This document shows positions 1 through 11,328 of a stretch of 42,747 nucleotides of DNA, piece after piece. This stretch comes from Collybiopsis luxurians FD-317 M1 (Eukaryota > Basidiomycota > Agaricomycetes > Agaricales > Omphalotaceae), in contig KN834862.1 of NCBI GenBank assembly GCA_000827265.1, positions 101,993 through 144,739 of the forward strand. The letters are read 5' to 3'. Under the pieces are notes generated by a model. The model saw only the letters and a list, made by a program, of their open reading frames with translations. It ran no database searches and was not told the DNA's origin. Both the position numbers and the translations under genes were made by a program. Within the stretch, counting starts at the first letter, position 1; the number at the start of each line of letters is the position of its first letter.

Positions 1-2594
1 ATCAGCCCGTGCTTATTCAAGCAAATGTAAGTCCCACCGCAGCGCAGAGGTGTTCACATTCTGGAGCATAGATGGGCAGAGGAATCCTCATTCTGGAGCA
101 TGGAGTTGCAGAAGCATCCTTAATCAGTAGCACAGAAGAGCTCTCTTTCAATGCAGCTTTTACATTGGGTGTGAGGTTGCTTTCATTAGTTCAAATCATT
201 TCTACAATGTTATACGGTACAGTAATATATTTATTTTGGTTCTAAGTGTCTGGACGGACATCAAAAGTTGTGCCCGCCAGACGGGATTTTTGGTCCGGTT
301 ATATGTGTTTGGTCAGCCGGTGACTGTCTTCCTATCCGTACATCTTCGCACGACTTCCGAGTGGTATTCATCAATCAAGTTACTCCATTATTGAATTCAG
401 AAAAAGTCGCTCAGAGATTAAGCTGCGTAAAGAGCTCGTATACACCTTGGAAAGGGAGAAAATTCTGAATTAATACTGCCAAACAAAGTGGGTAGTATTT
501 GCCTATCAGCACCACATTCACATCTTTACCTAAGTACGTGGCGTACACATTGCATGGCGCACATTCATAATTTATTGCACTCATTCTCATTCCGACATGC
601 CCATACTCGTATATGCTCGACTCACGCTGAGGCATAATTCATGTTTGGCTTATTTAGAATATGAAACATCACATCTCTGCTTATTCAACTGTCCTCATCA
701 CATTAAGTATCCAATAGCTCTGAGCGCATTATAATCTTAGAGCAACTGAAGACAACTGACTGGGGCACATTTGGAACAATATTCGGTGGCGTCAATGTAA
801 GTATCTACTTGTTTTAGCATGTCAGGCAGGGGACAATAATACACGTTGACTCTTGAATGTTGACTGCTCTACAGAGCTTTCAATATGCAAACGATAAACC
901 AAGGCCACCAATCGGAGCAAAATGTGCCTTTTGTAGAGTGCCCGTTGGTTTGGACAAGGTGGTCCTCGTCCTTTCCTCGTGTTTCTTTCAAATTGCAATC
1001 GCAACCCCAGTTACAGCATGAATGGAATCATGGCCGAACCATATAACTCCTCCATTTCGAATCTTCATTTGAACAAAACAAAACACATAATCCATGCCCA
1101 ACCTCCACTCGCACGGACTGCACCTGCCCCCAATGCCCTCTTATCCACATCCACATTAAAACCCCTCACCAACTTCCAAACCATAACTTAAATCAATCTA
1201 CCCGGCGGTTTTCTTCTGCTCGAACATACATAATGCTGACTCCTGAGAGATCCTCCAGCGATGATGGGTTCAAATATATCTTCGGAGCCTTTGTCTAATG
1301 CAGACATGGCTCAGCTTGACATGATTATTAACAACTCTTTGGACAGCATAGGTGGCACATCCGTAGGCCATGTGAGATCTAGACCTAATGGAAAGTTGAA
1401 ACAGCTTTAATTATGGTTGGCCCAATAACAACTGCAGTAGCAGCATGGGATGCCAATATTGACTGTTATATTCATCAGAGTCAGTGTTCATATTTGTATA
1501 CATAGCTAAATAAGTATATGCAATAATTACCAGGCATAGCTTAACGTGAATGTGAACTGCTGAATGTGTCGAATGAGTGCCTCTAAATGTGAATGTACCC
1601 TGCTGGATGTCAATGGGTGTGGTGCAATGTATATGTGTACTCAGGCACAAATATGAATGTGGCGCTAATGAAGGACACTGCTCCTGATCTAGCTAAATTT
1701 GATTACATGCGTAATTCGGTTTCGCAGTAACACGTGTGTCATCCTCATTCTACCTTAGTCTCTGCGAAGCAGAATTTGTATGTTGTGACAGTTGCTCATG
1801 GGTGCTACTACACTTGATGCAAAGTGGGCCAATGCTAATGTGTGGCAGGACTCGTGCCCTTTTCAGTAATTGGAACAAATTACATACCTCGCGGATCCTG
1901 GATCATCAATATAAGTAATGACAACTAACTAAAATTGTATAAATTGCAAAAATTGGATCAATTCAAAATTGCCTGCCTTGAATTAGGCACAGAATTGTCA
2001 GAGCAGAAACTCGGCATTCCATTCCATTCCATGCACTTTTAATCTACTTAGATCTCGAGTTTGGACAAATCTTCCAATGGACAGAGCTGAGTTCAATGTT
2101 CGGACAAGTATCCAGCTGAATATTCTTTGGTTCTTTGCTACTGTCACAATAATAGTAATAGCTTTGATTAGTTAAGGCACCAGAACTGGTTCGACATTGA
2201 AATCGTAGCACAATAAACACTGTCAGATGTTTGTTGACTCGCTGGATGAGGGGAATGAAGAAAGTGCTGCTCAAAACTCTCTAGAAGATTATATTTACTG
2301 GAAACTGGATGCAGGAATGCGTGTCTTAGGTTTACGATATACTGTACGAATTTGATCTCAGTCCAGAGATCCGACAATTTCAAAATCAACTAGGGATAAT
2401 TTGAACGTAATGAAACATTGAAAGAACTATTCGGACATCAAAGTTATACTTATTTTCGGAAATTTCCGATGTAGGGTGAAGATCTGTCCCCTATCGCATA
2501 GTCGCCGCTAGAGCAGAGAGGCGGCGTTACCAAGTATCAATTCACGAATACCCGCTTATAGTGATAGCGCTCCTGTTTTAGAATTTGCTCTATA
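1..2594. other. Intergenic, no gene recognised
   Basis: Only short open frames occur on both strands and none shows a protein family I recognise. A short direct repeat with the core CATTCTGGAGCAT occurs twice within the first 105 bases. The stretch is AT-rich and looks like ordinary intergenic or decayed DNA. I see no RNA gene or intact transposon terminus. Confidence 0.5.
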
Positions 2595-2800
2595 AGTCGT
2601 GACACGCTCACGATCTGCTCCATTGACCCCGTTACTTCAGCAGCCTGAGGATGTTTCTAGAATTTCTCCCGGACTCGCGACCGTCACCGAGGTATTTGAT
2701 CTTCTTCCGCATTCATCAATTGCATGATGTTGGAGAAATCGTCGAACTCCAGTACAAGTAGCAAAAGCGCTGATCAAACCCGCTGCAGATTTATTCTAAA
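2595..2800 (-). pseudogene. Ghost of a short-chain dehydrogenase C-terminus
   Basis: The minus strand keeps the tail signature of the SDR gene found at 10043-11100. Words equivalent to KYFGD and to EVTGSME occur in the right order but in different frames, with stops between them. At DNA level the stretch around 2617-2700 lines up with 10055-10140. I see no N-terminal nucleotide-binding half nearby. It is best read as a decayed fragment of a related or duplicated SDR gene. The match is by eye and the boundaries are approximate. Confidence 0.4.
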
Positions 2801-3843
2801 ATACGTACTTTATACACCAAAACAGTAGGGTAGGCTAAATATTCATCATAGTCTATCTACCTATTGTTCCGGAATAAGGAAAGCACATCAAAACTTCAAG
2901 CGGAAATTTGAACTGCGAGCGATCTGATTGCCCGCTATCTTATCATCTTCAACACATGAACCAGGTCCTGTAATTATATTGAAAAGTTCATGCATTAGTA
3001 CTTAGTCGGATACTTATTTTCTTGCTTCATCTATGATCCTAAACAAAGTGGATATGGGCCAAACTGCTTTTAACGAGTGGACCACAGCATTTGCATGATG
3101 CCCCTTACCTATGTCCATATCGCTTTTTACTGCCAAACATTGGCAACCCCAGTAACTTCACAAATAAAATTCTCCTAAAGCTAGGACAAGTTCACGCTCT
3201 AAAAAAAGTTTAATGAAAGGCACATTGTTCAACCAAATGGAGATCACGAACTCTATCACTTCGGAGTATTCCTTGCTTAGACTGGTATTATAGAACGAAT
3301 TTCCCAGACAAGGTAAAGCAAAAAAATAGTTCAACCAGCACCCCAGCTGACACGGTTAGCTCATGCAATCGCAATCTGCCTTGTATTTCCATTGCAAACT
3401 GATATTGATGCCGTCACTGAATGGGGTCAATCACTTGAACCTTTAGTGCGCTCAGTACTGGCAATTTAATCTGGTCTGATAGATGGTCCATGTGTCCGCA
3501 CTTTTGCCTCGAATTCTATAAGGAAACGGAAGTCGAGGGGGTTCATAAGCTTTACCTTCTAACCAAACATTCACTTCAATTCAACGCATGCAGTCATGCG
3601 ATTACTTGAGAACTCCACTGGACCCCCGAACTTAGAAAGACAGAAGAAATGTGTACGTCCCCAATGAAGTCTGGTGAGTTTAGTTGACGGACCGCTTGGT
3701 GTCGAGACTTGGATGGTTCCAAATAGGTTCTTGCTTCTATTCGTCCGCTTACCACTATGTCGGGCATGCAGGAGGAAATGGTCCACGACATACGTTACAA
3801 AGAATAGCTTACTGCGAACTCATCGGAATTGGTCAAACGACAG
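2801..3843. other. Upstream region of the tyrosinase gene
   Basis: This roughly 1-kb stretch holds no convincing coding region. The two overlapping minus-strand open frames near 3571-3791 show no known motif. It should contain the control region of the tyrosinase gene that starts at 3893. I could not identify specific factor sites beyond the TATA box. Confidence 0.45.
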
Positions 3844-3851
3844 TATAAATA
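3844..3851 (+). promoter_or_regulatory. TATA box of tyrosinase gene
   Basis: TATAAATA lies 49 nt before the tyrosinase start codon (3893), followed by a short pyrimidine- and A-rich leader. This gives a leader of about 20 nt if transcription starts about 30 nt downstream. The truncated second tyrosinase copy has no equivalent element. Confidence 0.6.
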
Positions 3852-3892
3852 TAGCATTGTTAGCATTATTCCTCATCACTACTCAGCACAAG

Positions 3893-6593
3893 ATGTCTAG
3901 TACTCCCTACTTCATTCACGGTATTCGAGGTGAGGGTCTCAATTATTTTCATGTTCAGTCCTACTTGAGCTTTTCAAGGTGGCATCCATCCTCGTTTGGA
4001 GGTCCGAGAACTGGCCAGGTTGCACGAACAATGGACTCTCTTCAATCTCAGTTTGCATCAAATCCAACAGGCAGACTATAAACCAGCGGCTGCAAAGTTT
4101 GTTTCCCTCGGTTTGTGTCTCAAATCTTTCATGGAATGAGTGCTGCATACCCACAATAATCACCACTTAGGTGGAATCCATGGTCTTCCATACCAGGGCT
4201 GGAGGTATTAGTGGCTTTTTTCTAAGCAGTTGTCAATTTGCCCAGACTTTTATTTACACAGTGGTGACCCTAAAGGGGCTCCTGGCCCAATTAGCAAGGA
4301 CTGGGGAGGTATGCCCATAGCTGTCCATTTTATACTGTGATTAACCTCATTGTCTGGCGGCAGGCTACTGCAATCATGCCTGTAAGTTGAATTGAGTACG
4401 GCCTTCATTTTTGTACTAACATTCCTTGAAGCTGTTCTATTTCCAACTTGGCATCGTCCATATCTTCTCGCTCTTGAGGTAAGTGTGTTACAATTTGACA
4501 AGCAGGTTTTGAAATTGTGCCATCAGCAATCCATTGGAGAAGCTGCTGCTGTCATTGCAAAAAAATTAACCGAAGGGCTTCCTGACTCTGTCAAGAAAGA
4601 GTGGGACACTGCTGCCCAGCAACTCCGTTGGCCGTATGTATCACACTTTGAAATATCAATTTAAACATAGACTGAGTTCGGGATTATAGCTTCTGGGACT
4701 GGACCAACCCAAGTACCGGTAAAGAAGGCCTACCGGATCTGCTCAAGCCCCAGGCAATCACACTGAGGCTCCCTAATGGTGGTGTAGTGACTCTCAGTCG
4801 CAATCCTCTTGCATCATATCAGTTCGAGAATCCTCGCCCGGATGGGTTCCAGAACATGGAGAATAATGGCGAAGACCAATGGAGTCCCTTCCAAGTTGGA
4901 CAAACAGCCTACTTTAAGGATTGGACTTCGACTTATCGTTGGCCTACAAATAGTGTCAACCCTACGGAACAGTATGCAAAAATAGATGAGTATGTGGACT
5001 CTTCACTTGGACTGTTCAAGTTTCTTTATTCTAATTACAGGTTGCTTACTGACAATACTCCAACCAACCGATACTCGTGGCAATCCCTGAGAAGCAATGT
5101 TGCTCATCTCTTCATCTTTCCACTTGCAGCGGGCAAGGACGAAAGTCCGTTTATGTAAGTCTATGATGCACACAGACGGAATATACAGGACGTCACTGAG
5201 GTCTACGGTCTATGTCACAGTTGGGATGAGTTTTCAAACACAACATTCCAGTCAAAGGAGACTAAAATTGCCAGAGGAATGCCAGACTACAAAGCAGGTA
5301 AAACTGAAAGCCAGGATCCTCCATTTTGTGCTAATACTGCGTGACAGGGAGTGTCGAACATCCTCACAACTCGGTACACCTTCTCCTTGGAGGATTAGCA
5401 CATATGGTGTGTATAAACCGTAAACTAATTATTAAATTGCACTGCATAGTAATATTTCTTTAGTCCAACAATGATTATGCGGGGTTCGACCCAATCTTTT
5501 ACTTGCATCATGCAAATGTGGACCGTATCTTTGCATTCTGGGAATATGTCTACCCAAACTATTGGATGGGCCAAGGATATTATGACAAATTTGGGAAACT
5601 TATCAAGTTTGGTGCGCTCTAGTTGTTGTATATGTACAGATACAGACTTTAACTGAATATCAAGTCCAACCTGACGGCACCTGGTCTGAGGTACCCGATG
5701 CGACAATCGACGAGTCTTCAGTGCTGGAACCTTTCCGTCACGACAGCAATGTTTACTGGACTTCAAGTGACACGCATGGCCTTCAAAATGGCGAATCAGT
5801 GAAGAAGTGTCAGTGTTGATTTTACTTTTATCGGTCTTCAAACATTTGAACATTAATTGCAGGGTATACCTACACTCTCACTCATAATAATGTCACTATC
5901 GATGTCTCCCAACCGAGCACGGAAATTCAACGGGCCAAATACCTCGCCATACTTCAAGATTACTATGGTCTTAATGTCAACGTTGCCAAGCTTACATTTG
6001 GAAGAGACAGGCATCCCATCCTCCCTGTATTGAAAGGCCACGGTGTTGCTCCTCAAAGGTTCAAAGAAGTCTCCGACTATCGTCACTTTATCATTGTTGC
6101 CGACATCCTCGAGCACGCTTATTCTGGGTCCTACAGACTCGAGATCCTGTATAACGATATTAGCGTTGGTATCGTCACTTCCCTTGCCCGTGGTCTCGAC
6201 ACTCTTTGCGCGGGGTGTCAAGGCCGTCGACAAATCAAAAACAGAATCCAGGGGACTATTGCCATTCATCAATATGTGGTGAACCAGATCTATTCACTGG
6301 TCGAAGACAGTGATCGGCCGAACACCGAGGAAGTGTTCCAGGAAGTCCTTAAGCGGGCTTTCTCTGCGCGACTTGTGGGACCGACCGGTACGGTCTTGGC
6401 CACGGCGAACAACGACGTGGATCCCACTCCAACCAATGCACTTCCGAATGATAAGTGCCCTAATATCACGATTAACTCTGCTTCTGCAGCTACCCATGAA
6501 GATCATGATTACTGTCTCTTCTTTGACGACAAAGAGTACGGTACGATGCTTGAAGGGAAGTGGGTCGCTATTCCGCCTGCAGAGAGAGTGTAA
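3893..6593 (+). CDS. Tyrosinase (polyphenol oxidase), complete, 14 exons
   Basis: Type-3 copper enzyme that hydroxylates monophenols and oxidises diphenols to quinones for melanin and browning; no signal peptide, so probably cytosolic. Exons: 3893-3929, 3979-4110, 4171-4204, 4262-4308, 4364-4381, 4432-4478, 4506-4633, 4690-4989, 5041-5154, 5221-5297, 5348-5406, 5464-5611, 5665-5808, 5863-6593. All have GT-AG borders and they sum to 2016 nt (671 aa). CuA ligands are H60 (GGIHG), H88 (YCNH, with C86 placed for the Cys-His thioether) and H97 (TWHRPY). CuB ligands are H318 and H322 (PHNSVH) and one of H346/H347 (DPIFYLHH). A Y-x-Y motif (430-432) marks the end of the catalytic domain. The C-terminal lid domain follows, with CAGC at 544-547, a motif seen in other fungal tyrosinases. 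The family is usually made latent and activated by removing this lid. Exon 10 was placed by comparison with the tandem copy. Confidence 0.9.
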
Positions 6594-6808
6594 ATAGATT
6601 TGACGAATATTCAAGTAACAATAAGAAAAAGTTTCTAGCTGTAGTTTTCTGTATCCGTGTACAACAAATGTATGTGTGCTTGAAATTAGGTGATAAATCC
6701 TTTCAGGTTATGCGGTTAATTCGTGAACTTGAGTTTTAGGCACTTAAGTGGCTCCAATACTGTGATTCGCCTCGAGCCTTTTTGTTCGATCGGTAGCTGA
6801 ATCGGGGA
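4930..6808 (+). repeat. Source copy of a 1.9-kb tandem duplication
   Basis: From within tyrosinase exon 8 to about 215 nt past its stop, this stretch is repeated at 7080-8967. The shared 3' flank includes the TTTTCTGTATCC/GTGTTCTGTATCC region after the stop and ends near AGCTGAATCGGGG. This defines the duplicated unit. Confidence 0.8.
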
Positions 6809-7079
6809 AGCACTGCGTACTCCATTTAACTGACTACATCAGTGATAGAGCAATAATCTTGAAGCGCCAATGCAGCGCAAATTTTCGAATTCTTTCTTCT
6901 GCAATTAGACCCCTCAGTTAGCAATTAAAATAGATCCAAACTGATGATTCATGGTTGTATGGACCAGGATATTCTAGTCACAACAATGGGTAAGGAGAAG
7001 AGAGAAATGTACGATGAAGGTCATGGTCCAAAGCCAAGATTCGGAATTTCAAAACCCGTGACACCAATCTGTTATATAG

Positions 7080-8739
7080 GACTTGTCGTTGGCCTACAAA
7101 TAGCGTCAACCCTACAGAACAATATGCGAAGATAGATGAGTAGGTGTATTTTGCCCTTGGACTGCTAAAGTTATCTTATTCTGAATTACAGGTTGCTTAT
7201 TGATGATGAAGTGACCAACCGATACTCGTGGCATGCTTTGAGAAGCAATGTTGCTCATCTCTTCGTCTTTCCACTTGAAGCGGGTAAGGACGAAAGTCCG
7301 TTTATGTAAGTCCAAGATGCACACAAACAAAATATACAGGATGCCACTAATGTCTTCGGTCTTGAAGCTGGGATCAATTTTCGAACACGACATTCCAGTC
7401 CAAACAGACCCAAAAAGACAGAGGACTGCCAGTCTACAAAGCAGGTAAAACTGACAGCCAAGATCCTCTACCTTGGGCTAATACTGAGTGACAGGGAGTG
7501 TCGAAAGTCCTCACAACTCAGTACACCTTCTACTCGGAGGACTAGCACATATGGTGCGTTATAAATAATAGACTAACTGGGCACTTGATTGGAATGTTTC
7601 TTTAGTCCAATAACGATTATGCAGGGTTCGACCCAATCTCTTACCTGCATCATGCTAATGTGGACCGTATCTTTGCTCTCTGGGAATATATTTATCCGAG
7701 CTATTGGATGGGTGAAGGGTACTATGACCAATCTGAGAACCTTATCAAGTTTGGTGAGTTCTAATTGTAGTATATGCCATTTTAAAACACGACTCTGATT
7801 GAATATCAAGTCCAACCCGACGGCAACTGGTCTGAGGCACCCGATGCAACAATCGACGAGTCTTCTGAACTCGAGCCTTTCCGACACGATAGCAATATTT
7901 ACTGGACTTCAAGTGACACGCACGGCCTTCAAAGTGACGAGCCAGTGAAGAAGTGTTAGTTACATTTTCCCCTTTATCGGTCTTCCAACATTTAAAATTT
8001 AATAGCAGGGTATACCTACACTCTCACTCATAATAATGTCACTATCGATGTCTCCCAACCTAGTACGGAACTTGAACGGGCTAAATACCTCGCCGTACTT
8101 CAAGATTACTTTGGTCTTAATGTCAAGATAGTGAAGCTCACATTCGGAGCAGGACACCAGCCCATCCTTCCTGTATTGAAAGGCCACGGTGTTGCTCCTC
8201 ACGGGTGCAAAGAAGTCTCCGACTACCATCACTTTATCATTGTTGCCGACATCCTCGAGCACGCTTATTCTGGGTCCTACAGACTCGAGATCCTGTATAA
8301 TGAAATTAGCATTGGCTTTGTCACTTCTCTTGCTCGTGGGCTTGACACCCTTTGCGCCGGTTGTCAAGGCCGTCGACAAGTCAAAAACAGAATCCAGGGG
8401 ACTATCGCTATTCATCAACATGTGGTGAACCAGATCTATTCACTGGTCGAAGACAGCGATCAGCCGAACACTGAGGACGTGTTCCAAGAAGTCCTTAAGA
8501 GGGCTTTCTCTGTGCGACTTGTGGGACCGACCGGTACGGTCTTGGCCACGGCGAACAACGACGTGGATCCCACTCCAACCAATGCCCTTCCGGATGATAA
8601 GTGCCCTAATATCACGATTCACTCTGCTTCTGCAGCTACCCATGAAGATCATGATTACTGTCTCTTTTTTGACAACAAAGAGTACGCTACGATGCTTGGA
8701 GGGAAGTGGGTCGCTATTCCCCCTGCGGAGAGAGTGTAA
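7080..8739 (+). pseudogene. 5'-truncated tyrosinase copy lacking the CuA half
   Basis: Matches tyrosinase exons 8 (3' end) to 14: to 7139, 7192-7305, 7368-7444, 7495-7553, 7606-7753, 7811-7954 and 8009-8739. Exon lengths equal those of the complete gene (114, 77, 59, 148, 144 and 731 nt) and no stop or frameshift is visible. The part encoding all three CuA histidines is missing and nothing at 6810-7079 replaces it. The CuB ligands in PHNSVH and the HH pair are kept, but the conserved Phe of DPIFYLHH is Ser here. No in-frame start or TATA box is evident upstream; the ATG at 6944 reads another frame. It cannot bind a full dicopper centre and is probably a pseudogene, though the intact frame suggests it is young or still constrained. 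Confidence 0.8.
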
Positions 8740-8967
8740 ATAATGTAACCAGCAATCGTTTGATAACAAAAAAAAAACATCTGGCTGTAGTGTTCTGTAT
8801 CCATGTACAACAAATGTCAAATGTATGTGTACTTGAAGTGACAGGTCCTAAATCCTTTCAGACCATGCCGTGAAATCGTGAAGTTGTTGAATCGTGAAGT
8901 TGGCCTTATACTTGGTACTGTGACTCGCCTCGAACCTTGTTATTGAATCGGTGGCTGAATTAGGGTA
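7080..8967 (+). repeat. Second copy of the 1.9-kb tandem duplication
   Basis: Homology to the first copy starts abruptly at GACTTGTCGTTGG and runs through the stop codon into 3' flank ending near 8967. Indels are confined to introns and flank. The six internal and terminal exons with both borders defined have the same lengths as in the first copy. Confidence 0.8.
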
Positions 8968-10042
8968 GTACATATGTGTACCTGCATCCGTCCAAAGCGG
9001 CGAATAGAATATACGAGGGAGCCTAGAACATGCCCGAAACTTTGAATTGACATGCTCGATGCTTCGAGCTAGTGCCTCAATTCACACGTCTGAGAGCCTC
9101 GAAAGCTTCCATTACATAGCTACCTTTGTAGAAAGTGCTGACCTCTACTTTGCTACCATAGCAAAGGATAAAATCTTCTCCAGAAATACGAGGATTTTCT
9201 GAGTGGTTTCACGATCCGATTCAAGTGAGTGGTCTCGGGCCATCTACGTGCTTCTTTGATGGAATCAAACAGTACGCCTACCGGTCGATCAGAGCTCTAC
9301 ATTGCAAATTTGGCAACTACTAAACGTAGCTCTGCTAAAATCAACGGACAATGCCTGATGGCTGGGAACCGAAAAGAGCACGATTATCAAGAACCTTGAA
9401 ATAGCAACCTCGAGGACCTTGACAGAGAAGACAACAATCTTCTCGGAAACTCACTGTTGAAAGAACCGCGATGAGAACGGCACGCAGTGTCTCTAGGACA
9501 GCTTCGAAAAGGGTAGCAGTCTAGCGAGGGCTTCGATTGAATGCCAAGCTCCGAAAACTATTCTAGAGGTAATAGTATCAGAAAAGTTAGATTTTTTTCC
9601 CAGATCCCAAGCGGAGGGAGAAAGGCAATCGATTCGAGTCTCAAGACCAGTGACTTACTCTCGACATAACAGTAGAGTTGATGTGAGCCCATGATTCCTG
9701 CGACTAGAGCGGAAAATGTGTAGTTGTTCACCCAAGTTTTGGCGCACCCTGAACAATCATCTCGTAAGTCTTAGTAGAAGAGGTTTTCGAGAAGGGTCAG
9801 AGATATCCGGTGCTATCCGCATGGAGCAGGACCACTATCCCAAGTGAAGTTCCCTCCGCCTCCGAAGGATCTACGGCGATTTCCTCTTAGATTGATATGT
9901 CAAGGTATTCTGTCGATGTCAGAGACGTAAAGTAGTTGTATTAGTCGCAGAACTGTAAGGTATACGACACTCAGCTAGGTATAGAGTAAATTAATCGCCA
10001 GACTGTATAATATTCATGATATCGTTCCTATTCTTCATCGAC
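8968..10042. other. Intergenic, no gene recognised
   Basis: About 1.1 kb between the tyrosinase duplication and the SDR gene. I see no open frame of useful length, no terminal repeats and no RNA gene. The only oddity is a run of T around 9592-9598. Confidence 0.5.
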
Positions 10043-11100
10043 TCAGGAGGTCCTCTCCATCGATCCGGTCACCTCAACAGTATGTTCCCAAAGTCTCCTC
10101 CGTGACTCGTCGTCGCCGAAATATTTGGCCATTCCCATATCCTCTCCGTTTTCATTGATCCGCCATGAACCGGGTCTAGAAACTGTACTGAAAAGCCCAT
10201 GCAGAAGATACTCCCCTTCATCTTCCTGTGACCTTGAAAAAAGCGCAAGCGGGCTGAATCTGCTTTTGACGATTGGGCCGGCGAGACGAATGAGGAAGGA
10301 AGTAGAGGCGTAGGCGCCGTTGGTACGGACCATTCCAGGGTTAGCGTGTACGAAAGAAACGGAAGGATAGCGAGAGGCGAATGACTGTAGATGAAAAAAT
10401 TAGGTCAAGAGAGTCTACAAGAACCTGTGGGGACTCACTTCAACCATCAAATCATTGTATGTCGGAGCTTCCAATGCTGCCGCAGAGACCGAATACGTCT
10501 TCTTCAAGCCAAGATCATCCACGTTAATTTTCCTTCCATTTCCCGGTGCAAAGACTGACAGCGCCTTTGCATCTTCCCCAGCCTCTTTAGCCTTGACCAG
10601 TGCAGGAGTCAATTCATGCATGAATTTCCACCGCGAATAATAATGCACAGCCAGCTTTTTATCGATTCCTTCCTCAGTTTCATCTCTTCCGCTCATATTC
10701 AGTATACCAGCAGACAACACGAGGTAGTTAATCTTCGGAGCATGCGTGAGGAGTTCCTTGGTTGTCACTTGGACGTTCTTCATTAACGAAACATCTGAAG
10801 CTATGAATTCATGCTTGGCAGAAGGTAATGTTGGTCGAGGGAATTTGGAGATGATCGATTCGGCAGCGGTACGGTTTCGACCAACAAGGATAATATGTGC
10901 GTTTCCCTTAGTATGTTGCGCAAATGCCTCCGCCATTCCTTGCCCAATGCCTGCGATGAGGGCTCTCAGTTCGCAGTTGGAGAAATTGAGAAAAATGATT
11001 CTTGCTCACCTGAAGTTCCTCCCACGAAAACGGCAACTGGGAGATATGAGGGGGAAAAGGCAGCGTTTAGAGCTCTCACAGCTGAGACAGAGGGGGCCAT
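10043..11100 (-). CDS. Short-chain dehydrogenase/reductase-like protein
   Basis: Three exons on the minus strand: 11100-11010, 10950-10439 and 10384-10043, all GT-AG, giving 314 aa. Residues 27-33 (GGTSGIG) form the NAD(P)-binding turn of the Rossmann fold and LSAG at 109-112 is the usual NAG-type strand. The classical YxxxK catalytic pair is incomplete. At the expected place the sequence is PTYNDLM, so Tyr195 is present but Met199 stands where Lys is normal. A related arrangement is common in a basidiomycete SDR subfamily, to my knowledge, so this may not mean a dead gene. The substrate is unknown. The start was chosen because it gives the complete N-terminal strand before the glycine motif. 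It lies 228 nt downstream of the F-box gene on the same strand, which is too far to imply joint transcription. Confidence 0.8.
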
Positions 11101-11328
11101 TTCGAATGAAGGAGAAAAGATAGCTTGACAGACATTGTTAAGGTCAAATTATAAGAACCGAATTCTGGCCGAGCTTACGCGGCCTTGGTCATCGGCTATC
11201 AGTTGTACACGGATGGCAGCCGAACCTTAGGTCAGTACATGAACATAATAAAATCAGCATGAAAATACACTTCGTTGCTCCTACTGAGTTTCCAGCAGTC
11301 AATTTTGTATCAACAAAGAAGGATGGTG

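Noticed and set aside
6944..7135. Possible new N-terminal exon for the truncated tyrosinase
   Set aside because: This frame reads into the tyrosinase exon in the wrong phase and contains no CuA motif. A donor site that would join it in phase was not seen.
7495..7553. Apparent loss of a CuB histidine in the second tyrosinase (VEH to VES)
   Set aside because: The changed His lies two residues before the H-x3-H motif. The ligands PHNSVH are kept, and Ser is usual at that site in other tyrosinases.
8968..10042. Hidden transposon in the long empty stretch
   Set aside because: I could find no terminal repeats, coding remnants or target duplication by eye.
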